Part shown: piece after piece, positions 24,833 to 36,800 of the stretch
How the letters are laid out: each line of letters starts with the position of its first letter
Position numbering within the stretch: the first letter of the stretch is position 1
NCBI GenBank assembly: GCA_964017125.1
Contig: OZ024902.1
Location: 36,739,219 to 36,803,218, forward strand
Source: Flabesymbios commensalis
Taxonomy: Eukaryota; Annelida; Polychaeta; Terebellida; Flabelligeridae
Length of the DNA stretch: 64,000 nucleotides
Reading direction: 5' to 3'
Notes under the pieces: model-generated
What the model was told of the DNA's origin: nothing
Seen by the model: the letters and a program-made list of their open reading frames with translations, nothing else
Database searches by the model: none
Made by a program: the position numbers and the translations under genes

Positions 24833-27800
24833 TAACATTTACTTGTGGGCGCGATAACTTGAAAAGTTTTTCATGTTTCCTTCCCAAATGTGTTTTGCAT
24901 GTTACTAATGACCACTTCTCGGACAAGTTCAATAATGGCTGAAAAAAAATTCAAAATGGCCAACTTATTGCGATTTTTCACCTTTTACGTCAATAATTTG
25001 ACCTTGTGGGCGCGATAACTTGAAAAGTTTTTCACGTATCCTTTTCAAATTTGTTATGCATGTTACTAATGACCAGTTCTCGGACAAGCTCAATAATGGC
25101 CGAAAAAAAAAAAAAATGGCCGATTTATTGCGATTTTTCACATTTTACGTCAATAATTTGACCTTGTGGGCGCGATAACTTGAAAAGTTTTTCACATATC
25201 CTTTTCAAATTTGTTATGCATGTTACTAATGACCAGTTCTCGGACAAGTTCAATAATGGCCGAAAAAAAAAAAAAAATGGCCGATTTATTGCGATTTTTC
25301 ACATTTTACGTCAATAATTTGCCCTTGTGGGCGCGATAACTTGAAAAGTTTTTCACATATCCTCTTCAAATTGGTTATGCATGTTACTAATAAGTAGTTC
25401 TTGGACAAGTTCAATAATGACCGGAAAAAAAAAAAAATGGCCGATTTATTGCGATTTTTCACATTTTACGTCAATAATTTGACCTTGTGGGCGCGAAAAC
25501 TTGAAAAGTTTTTTACATATCCTCTTCAAATTGGTTATGCATATTACTAATAAGTAGTTCTTGGAGAAGTTCAATAATGGCTGAGAAAAAAAAAAAAAAT
25601 GGCCGATTTATTGCAATTTTTCTCATTTTACGTCAATAATTTGACCCTGTGGGCGCGATAACTTGAAAAGTTTTTAACATATTCTCTTCAAATTTGTTAT
25701 GTATGTTACTTATAAGTAGTTCTTGGACAAGTTCAATAATGGCTGAAAAAAAAAAAAAATGGCTGATTTATTGTGATTTTTCTCATTTTACGTCAATAAT
25801 TTGACCTTGTGGGCGCGATAACTTGAAAAGTTTTTCGCATATCCTCTTCAAATTTGTTATGCATGTTACTAATAAGTAGTTCTTGGACAAGTTCAATAAT
25901 GGCTGAAAAAAAATTCAAAATGGCCGATTTATTGCGATTTTTCTCATTTTACGTCAATAATTTGACCTTGTAGGCGCGATAACTTCAACATTTTCACAAG
26001 TATCCTCCTCAAGTTTGTTATGCATGCTACTAATAAGCAGTTCTTGGACAAGCTCAATAATGGCCGGTAAAAAAATCAAAATGGTCAACTTATTGCCATT
26101 TTTCACATTTATTTTACGTCCATAATTTGACCTTGTGGGCGCGATAACTTGAAAAGCGGCTGGTTTAACATACCATTTATATCTTGGGTTGTTATTTACG
26201 TGATGACATTTGTCTTTACTTTCTTTATCATAATTCGGCGGCGGGCTATTATCGAGTGTGCTCTTGTTCACATTTTACGTCAATAATTTGACCTTGTGGG
26301 CGCGATAACTTGACAAGTTTTCCAAGTATCCTCTTCAAATTTGTTATGCGTGTTACTAATAAGTAGTTCTTGGACAAATTCAATAATGGCTGAAAAAAAT
26401 TCAAAATGGCCGATTTATTGTCATTTTTCCCATTTTACGTCAATAATTTCACCTTGTGGGCGCGATAATGACTTCAAGTTCAATAATGGCGGCGGGCTAT
26501 TGTCGAGTGTGCTCTTGTTTTATTTATAATTATTGCATTGCTTAATTTTAATAACACCATATCATATATGGTGAGGTGATTTAAAGGGACCCCTTGGGAT
26601 GAGACATTTTCAATGTTGTCACTTTTGACAATTTAATTTATATGAAGCTATATAGCCTACTGATCTTAACTTAAAATACGAAAAAGTCAAAAAAAAATTT
26701 TAAAACACCGAAAAAGAGTGAAATAGTTGTATTTCCAGGTCGTATATTGCCATGTAAACAAAACAAGTCAGCAATATTCAGCACTTTACATCACATATTC
26801 CCACGCATCAGACGGTAAGATCAGAGCAGTCGCCGCTAATTGGTCTCTTATAGTCAGGACATGGGAGGACACACCTGCAGCACTGATTGTCTACCCAACG
26901 CTGGGCCGATGCCATAAGCATGTGGCCCAATGCTTTGAAAACATTCAATCGTCCTTCAGGTATACAAATCGTTTGTTTGGGTTCCTTCTGGTTTCATAGA
27001 AATGTTGATTAAAAATATTTGTAAAAATCTAAAAACTCTGAAAAAAATAAAATCTTGATCTGGCTGATACACTACTTCATTACAAGACTAAAAACGAAAA
27101 TTGATGTCATCCCAAGGGGCTGCTTTAAATTATTCATCTACCTTGTCTAATATAGATGCATTCATTGTTGCAGCTCGCTATTATAGTAAACAGATGTATC
27201 ATAAGAAGGACACAAAGCCTCTTGACAAAGTATTTGCCTGTCAAAGGTAAGTAGCTACAGCCCATTCTACTACAGATTTCTACATTTTCTATGGATTTTT
27301 TTTCATGTTGTAAAAGCATCTGAGGAATATTTTAGTTTTTTGACATCTACAATTCAGAAAGGGCACTGCGCTGCCTATCATTGGAGGATCTAATGATTTA
27401 AACATTTAAAAAAATATATATTTTGCAGTCACATTTATTATAGTAACCGTTTCAGCTTTTTAAGCCATTTTTGCAGCTATTTTTTTCGTGGGGGTAGCGA
27501 GATTTGCACTTGCAGAAATTATTGCAGTAGCTGCTCTGGTTTTATAAAACTTGAAAAAATATATTTGTGGATGGTGAGGTATGAGGGGGGTTTATAGGGC
27601 AATTGAAAAAAATCATGATTTTTCTTTTTTGATCTTTGATAAGTGCCAAGATCACGCTGGGAAATATCTTGAGGAATATTTGATGGATTGTTACCAAAAT
27701 GTACAAATGACAAGACTTTTAGGTTTACTTTTGAACTGAAAATGTGAAGTTCTGTATGTCATAATGTCTTACAAATGTATATGATTTTGTGTGTGATGCT

Positions 27801-30800
27801 GCTCTACAGGTGGGGATGTTGAGAGAGACAGTGCTCTTCATAATCTTTAAATTTGTCCTTCTTGAATTCGTTTTTTGAATATATCATATTAGTACAACTA
27901 GAGCACTTAATCCCAAGTTGCAATCATAGCATCCAGGAATTTCCCCCAAAATTGGGCGAAATTGGCACACTAAATAATCAGCTGGTAGCGTTGTTTTCAG
28001 CTGTGCCCCCTCCCCCCGCCACCCACCTTGTTTAGATCCCTGAACATCTGTTAATTTACAGTGCAGTTTCATCCAAATTTTACAGCAGTAATTAATGCTG
28101 TAGAAATCTAGATGTCAATGACTACACCCTGTATCCAGAGTTCTGCGATCTTGATCTCTATAAGACTGACTGAGAACCGCATAGCTAGTCCTGGGGTATT
28201 AGATAATGACCCTGAACAAATTCGTATCAAGCTGAAAATGTCAGGGTATGTTGTTTAAACAACACAGATAAACATATCAAAAGTCCTCTCAAATCCTCCT
28301 TGTATCGGTACCCGAAATTGGGGGTAAATAGGGGAAAATAAGGATGCAATGGGGTAATAACTATAAAGTATACGTTATTTGACCTAGATTCATAAAATTA
28401 GTGTCTAGATCTATGTTTTCGCACCCGAGTATTTTATTGTATTGTATTTTTCAGACACCCTTTCATTACTAAAAGCGCACTTTTATATGAGTGAATAGGG
28501 GGTAAATAGTGGTAAAAAGGATAACAAACAACTACATGTAGTTAACCTAGATTCACGAAATTAGTATCTAAACATATGTTTTGGCGCCTGAGGAGTCAAT
28601 TAAAACTATTTAAAAAAAATTTCAGCCACCCTTTCATTCCCCAGAACGCAATTGTATTTAGGTAAATGGAGGTTATAAATGGCAACAACCAACAATTTAG
28701 CCTAGATTCATGCAATCATTATCTACAGATAGGTTTCTGTGCCCGAGGGGTCAAATGGAAACATTTTCATAATTTTCAACCACCCTTTCATTCCCAAGAA
28801 CGGAATTTTATATGATGCTATATATCGTTAATTCACATATGCGCATATATATATTTTTTTTTACATTTTAAGTATGCAAAACTATAGTAAGTCATAACAA
28901 AATGCGTTGATTGTTTGACTGGAAATGTCTTAAATTGAAAGATTAAGCTATGATCACGTGATCATCATTGTAATGGATGATGATTGTGGTATAATTGTCA
29001 TGCTTGTTCTGCTGGAAACGTAGATAATATTTTTGGATAGCATTTTCAGGAAACATCACAAGTGTTGTATATGCCACCATTTCAATTTTAAGGACTAATT
29101 CTATGCAAAAACATGAGAAAACATGCTGTCATCACCACTTTGACTAAAAAATTATGACTACTCTCATTAGCAGAGTGACGTATAGACACTTCTAACATAA
29201 AAATATTCGTGAATCCAGGTTAAATAGTTGTTTATCATTTTTACCACTATTTACCCCTATTTACTCATATGAAAGTGCGTTTTTGGAGATGAAAAGGTGG
29301 CTGAAAAAAAAAAAAAAAATTCAATTGGACTCCTCGGTTGCTAAAACATAAATCTAGACACTAATTTTATGAATCTAGGTTGAACAACGCATATTTTATG
29401 GTTATTATCCCATTTCATATCTATTTACCCCTATCTACCCCAATTTAGGGTACTAATACCAGTAGGATTTGAGAGGACTTTTGATATGTCTTTCTATGTT
29501 GTATCAAGAACATATGCTGAAATTTTCAGCTTGTTATAAATTTGTTCCAGGTCTCTATGTCTTTTAGACTAATACCCCTGGACTAAGCATAATACTGTGT
29601 ATTGGGAAATGCGGTCCTCTTACTCCTAGAATAATAAGGAGAACATGACCGCATAGCAGAACTTCGATTACACGCTGTGATGACTAATGATGTGAAATTA
29701 CCTTTCTTCCCAGCCAACAAAACAATGATACAATGTTGATTCAACGTTGGATCGACATCGAAGACGGTGAGCTAACATTGAATCAACATTGTGTCAACCG
29801 TGTTATTTTGTGATACATGTAAATGCTTATTTCTGATTTCTAGTTGAGCAGGTGGTTTGCTGCAAATTAACAGAATTACAGCAAAATCTTTACAAAACAT
29901 TTGTCAAATCCAGTACAGCAACATGTGAATTCACAAAGAAAGGGAAAATGTCACTTTCATCTCTCTCTGCAATTACTCAGCTGAAAAAACTTTGCAATCG
30001 TAAGTAGACAAGACAAAGTCTTTTATCATGCCTAATTGGTTATTATTTGAAACTTCGCGCAGAAAAAAAATTGTAATACAATATTTTTAAATGGAAGTAA
30101 ATAAAAATTGCACCAAAATTGGAAAACAAGTTGTATAGAAAGGGTAAGGTTTTATTGATCAACTTAATTTTCATAAGAAATAGGTAAAAGCATTGTTTCT
30201 TCATGACAAACTCTATTATAGTAACTGTTGTTTTTGCATTAACCCTCATGCTGCTGAGACATTTAATTATGGTGAAAAATGGCTGAAATAGCAGATTTCC
30301 CTTGTATGCCCATGTTCCCCAAATCAATTTACGTCTTTACTGATAATATAACTTTTTTTCAGACCCTGATCTAATTTATGAACAATGCATCAATGGTCTT
30401 CCAGGCTTTGAAAATGCTTCACATCACTTTCCTGAAGGTTATTCTCAAAAAAAGAGATTCAGACCTGAAGATTCAGGTGATTTACTTAATTATTAAATCA
30501 TAGAGAAAGGATTGAAAATATTTATCCTGTCCTGTATTGTATATAAACGTCTCTGTTTCCTAGTATATTTATAAAAAAAATTTAGCATATTTTCCATCTC
30601 GAGTGCTTCCACAGTGTATCAATTTAGTGCTTACTCTAAAGACAACTGATTTATTGTCCCTCACTCTTTCAGAGAAGGCGAGGAAACTAAAATTTATCTA
30701 TCATGTGTGTCCGTGCATTTTGCAAGGTCAAGTTGTGGGACTGTTCATAATAACTGGGATCACCACCATCATTTTTTTTACATGATATTGTCATATTTAG

Positions 30801-33800
30801 TGAGCTCCCTTTATTTTTTACATGATGTGCCTGTAAGACTCTTTTTATCACCGGTTGAACAAAGTGTTTAGGTAAGCATTTAAAAAAACTATGTTTTTTG
30901 AAAGAAGTGAAAAATTTTCTAACCATCTTTCTTCATCTTCCGGCCAATGAAGTTGGGGGCGAGGGGTTATGGCGTCACCCCAGATGTCTTGTCCAGCTGT
31001 TTTCCTATTGTTGTTTCCGGAGCATATCTCAGAAACCAACGTGGGGATTACATTTATATTGAACACACACATCACATAGGATTACCCTGAAAACTTTGAA
31101 CTTGACCAAATTTAAAATGGCGGAATATCAGCAATTATTTACTTTAATATGCCTGATATTTTGCGGATAGCTAGACCATTACTATAAAAAAAATGTGATG
31201 TCACTAGAATTTTTTTAACTCCTTATCAAAATAGCCAATTATCGGCCATGATTTTATTTAATATGCCTGGTATTTGACAAACAAAATGTGTGGTTTCTGG
31301 GAGGGATGTCCCCTGAAAAATTTCAACTCTGATAAAATTCAAAATAGTCGACTTGCAACCATTATTGCCTTTTTAAAGATAACCAACAGATTTTAAAATA
31401 GAATGTTTTTTTAAAACCAGTTGTTGATCAGTTGTTTTTTTATGATGAAAAAACGTGTCAGAAATTACTCAGTGGGCAACCACACATGCTGCAAATATGT
31501 GTAATATCTTGCAAACTGTTATAGATAGCTAGACTGTTAATACTGTAAAACAAAATGTGAAAGTTCTGGGAATGATGCACCCGGAAAAAAAATTATCACA
31601 AGGGGGCATTATGATGGCCTTCGCCCTCCTGTTAAAATTTGTATTATGTATTATGTAATAGGTTGATACATGTAGTATGGAATATATGCAACATTACAGG
31701 TAATTGAATTGCTGTTTATTGGTTGATACAATTAAATGAAATTAAACAATACTTGATATCTTGTATCACTTAACCCTTTAACCTCCGGTCCAGAATATAT
31801 TCGGTTTCTTCAGATTTTATTACCACATTAAGTACCACATTTTAAACATGTTAACCCTTGTCCTGCTATGCCCGGATATATATACATATATAAGGATGTT
31901 TTAGATCAATAAAAATATCACTTAATTTTGATAAAATAGTTTTTAGTAGATGCTTAGCTGATCTAATAATTTAATTTTAGCCATGTATTTTTTTTATAAA
32001 TAGTAATATTTTTCGTCATTTAAAGCTGGAAATTGCGTTAGCAATTCCAGCTTCGAATGCCAAAAAATACAATTGAAGCAATTCAGCAGGAGCAATTCAG
32101 CAGGACTATGGTTAAATATAAAATGTGACTTTAAATAAGCAAGATTTGAAAAAAGGTGACCTCCATTTTGTCAAATCTAAATAATTTTCACTCGCTTGAA
32201 GTTGTGGATCGCGTCAGCGAGACACAACTTCAAACGAGTGAAAATTCAAATTGAAGAATTTAGCGGTTAAAGGGTTGATGAACTGTCATGTGGGTGTATC
32301 AGTCATTATCAGTCTCTGACTAAATCAGAAACTATAAACATGTGATTGTCATAGCAAAAAATGAATGCACCCAATAGGCTGCTGCCACTTTTATCATTTT
32401 TATTCAGGAAAATTTCAAGTGTTGGACTACCTGCTGGCCATGGTACGCTCCACGACAGATGATAAAGTGGTCCTTGTATCCAACTATACACAAACGTTGG
32501 ATCTGTTCAATGAGCTTTGCAAACTTAGAAAGTATGTATGATTCAAAGGTACATCAATTGCCTACTTATTTATCATGTTTAGACCACACAGATTTACTGT
32601 TTTGCTTCACAGATTGTGGCTGAAGGGTGATAAGTGCTCCCCAGTGACATGCGGGCGGGTGGTGCATGTTCTTGTAAGCTCTGTATCTTCATCTTAGGGC
32701 CTTATTTGTTTAGGCAAATGTGCACTTAACTAATCTTAAGATCAAGTTCAAAATTTGTGAACCCTTCTGAGGCATAGATTGAACTCCCAAGCTCATGAAA
32801 TCACTTTCATTTCATTATTCTAGAACTACTTGTCCCATTCATTATCTTCATAAATATAAAAAGTTCAAATCTATAAAATTCAAAATGGCTGACTGATTTC
32901 CATTATATTATATTATGCCCAATAGTAGGCATACTAGATAGCTAGACCCTTACTGCTAAACAAAATGTGAGATTGCTGGTATGGATACCACCGGAAAAAT
33001 TACATATAGTGTCAAATTTAAAATAACCCCAATTACTGGGTTACAATTCTCAGTGATTTTGTTGAATCAAGTACATTTAATCAAATACAAATAGAACTAT
33101 GCAAAAGTGGTACATTTGATTTGTACAAAGCTCCAGGAGCAACATTTGCATTCTTTTTATTTTTTTTATCTCAATATATTGAGCTCACAACTTAATATAC
33201 AAGGACGAGTTAATAACTTGATATATACAAGTACGAGTTAATAACTCGATATATTGAGTGAACAACTCTAAAATCACATATATTGAGTTCAGAACTCGAT
33301 TTATTGACTTAAGAACTCAATATATTGCGTTGTAAGCTACCGGTAAATATGTTGAATTATAAACCCCGAGTTGTCAACTCAATATATCAAGCAAACAAAC
33401 TTAATATATCGAGTTGTGACAACTCATGAATTATATTGAGTTTACAGCTCGATATATTGAGTTAGGAACTCTATATATTGAGTTAAGAACTCTATATATT
33501 GAGTAGTAAATTCAATATGTTGACAACTCGATATATTGAATTCAGAACTTGTTATATTTAGTTAAGAACATAAGAATGCAAATGTCGCTTGTGGGGCTTC
33601 GTAGAATTATGATCTTCAGAACAACATAACTTTTAATTCGCCAGCTAGAAAAAGTAACACCAGTATTATTTATTCTGAATATTTTAACATTCATATTGTG
33701 CTTCTATGTAAAGTGGTAACTTCTGAGATATATTTTCATCAAAAATATGTAGTATATCCATGTTGTCTCATTAGGAATATAGTGATATATATTATATTAT

Positions 33801-36800
33801 GCATTACAACTCATTCTGTAATGGAGGTTCACATTTATCCGTAGTAAGCACTAGCCCATATAACTGTTCACAGTGGTGGTATGTATTGCCAATTTATGAT
33901 TACAAGCAGGAGATAATCATATACATATATATTCATTTAAATGCAAAACAGATTATAATTTGAATGTCATTTAATTGCACAATCAATTGCATACATTTTT
34001 ATCTCATTTGTCACCACAAAAACTTACCAGCAGTAGCTATGTGTTACAGTTACAATTTTGTAAGGCTAGATGGGAGTATGTCAATAAAGAAAAGAGCAAA
34101 GATTGTTGAAGAATTCAACAAACCTCAGGTATGTATGAGTATTATTTAAAAATTGTTTTTAAACAGTATTCACAAAACTGTTTTGTTTAGTATGTTTAGT
34201 GGTCTATATTTATATTACATTACATGTTTGCACATGTTCTGTATCATAATGTTATAACTATCACTAGATTGAAATTATTATATCTCGGCCTCTGTACAGA
34301 GAGGTGGAGACATGTTAGTTTACCTCTGTCTGCTCAGTATGTCTGTCCAGTGGTTTCTATCGTGCAGGCGGAGGTCGCCCCAGCAAACACGAGTTGTTGA
34401 CCCAATGCTGGGCTAATGTTAGCCCACCGTCTACCACGCTGAGCCAACATTAGCCCAGTATTGGGTTACCGTTTCGTGTTTGGCACCACGCTTAATATGG
34501 GCAAGCAAATATTGATAATAGGCAAGCGTCACGGACGAAGGGCTAACAGTAACCCAGCTTTGGTTTAAAACATTGTGCCGGTATATGCTACGAAAGCTCA
34601 CCATTGACCTGGCAATGTGTCGGAGTGACGTGTATTAGTACTATGCCAGGCCATTGTGTACTACGCTTGCCATAATTTAAACGGCATTGGGGTGTTGTAT
34701 ACTATGTGCATGCATTGACTAGGGGTGAATGGATTCTTGCCAGATGATGGCCCAACATTTAACAGACATTGAGTTGGTGTCAGCTTTTACTAGCCGCTAG
34801 CAGTATGCACTGGCAGACAAGTATGCTATTGAACGCAGCCCCGCAAACCTGAGGCGATTCCAAAATGGAATAATAAATTCTGCTTAATACAAAATCATAG
34901 CCCAGTTAAGTTAATGAATGACAGTTTTTGTAAGGTGACATTTCAGTGTGAAGATATTAAAACTGTTTGAAACTGATTGAGCCTAAAGCAATTTAGTTAC
35001 TGTAGATATAAAAAGCAGGTTCCACCACTCTACAATACATAGTCTCTACTGTCCACAGGAGCTATTAATAACATTAATTACAAAAACCATTGACTCTCCA
35101 TGTACATCTATCAGCTATCAACCTTTATGGTTATTTGTTAACAATAAACTGTGACCCTTCTCATTTAACTTTTTTGTGGATAAATATTTCCAGAATAGGA
35201 CACTACACATTATATTCGAAATATTTTGTATAAAAAACACTTGTTTTATAAGGTGGTTATCTAGTCATAAAAAACATCAGTATTGAAATAAATCAATCCT
35301 AGGACACTAACTTCTCTGTAACTCATAAACAGATTATTATTAAATTTTTACTAAACTGATCAGATTTTAATTTCCTGTTACATTTTTACATCAAGAAGAA
35401 TATGGGTATACCTGCCATTTTTTTCAAAATATTTAATACTACAAAGTTAAAAACTTTTTGATTAGAATAACATTTCGTAGCATGAGGTCATCCATTGCCA
35501 TCTCTGCTATCTAATGCTCCCAAGGGCTATGAGGTCTGATAAAACAGTTGTGCCCTGCAATGTCATTCATCAGATTGATCAGTTTGACACTATCTTTTTA
35601 AAAATCAGATCATCCAAAAGCGAAATTAAAATTCTGACCAGAGGACCACCTTAAACATAACACATTATAATGTGCTGTACCGCACATTCCAGTACACAAA
35701 ACATTTGTATAACGTTTATACAAATGTTGTGTGTTTACTGGGATGTACTCACCTTGTTATAGTAGCATAACACATTATAATAGTTTTTATTATTGCTTTG
35801 CAGAGTGGACTGTTTATTTTTATGCTGAGCAGTAAAGCAGGAGGTTGTGGACTAAATCTAATAGGTGCTAATCGTTTGGTGATGTTTGATCCCGACTGGA
35901 ATCCTGCCACAGATGACCAAGCAATGGCACGAGTTTGGCGAGATGGACAGAAAAAACAGTGCTATATCTACAGATTGCTAGCAGTAGGAATTTTCTTTTT
36001 GAGCTAGAACCATCTCTTCACCTGTATTTAAACAGTGATGGGCATTGACAGAACCTAAATCTCTGTAATTTAAATATTAAAAATTGACCATCTAAAAGTA
36101 GCAATTGGAGTAGACAGGACTCATTTCACCCCTGTTAAATCGGTTTAATATCTGAAAACACACGCATCTAATTTGATCTGGACGTTTGCTGGGAAAACAT
36201 TCGCTGTATCAAATTATTAATTATCTAACTTTATTACCATGTTCTATACTGCATCTTGATATTTTAGACTGGCACTATTGAGGAAAAAATAATCCAGCGA
36301 CAGACTCACAAAAAGGCCCTCAGCAGCTGTGTCGTTGATAAAGATGAAGATGTGGAAAGGCAGTTTAGCATGGCAGAGCTGCGAGACCTGTTTTGTTTAG
36401 AAGAGAATACATCCAGTGATACTCATGACAAGTCAGTGTAACAAACATATCAACCCTTAAAACGCTGAAATATTTTTGTATAACTTACCAAAGGGTTTTT
36501 TCAATTTGAAATGATCATAAATGACTCAGTTAGATCTTTCCGCTTCATTTAAATATCTATGTTATGGCTCCACATCCATTATAAATATTTTAATTATTTC
36601 AGTGCTGGGGATTGTCTACAGATGTCGGTCTAAAGACAGAGTCTGTATTTACATATCTTTTGCAAAATAAATGTATAATGCCATCAAATTGTGTTTTAAA
36701 CAACAATAATTTTCTCTTAAGTAACAAGTCCAATGAATATAGGTGGAGTAATGCACAGTACAATAATACTTCAGAATACTCTCTAATAATGAAACGTTTT

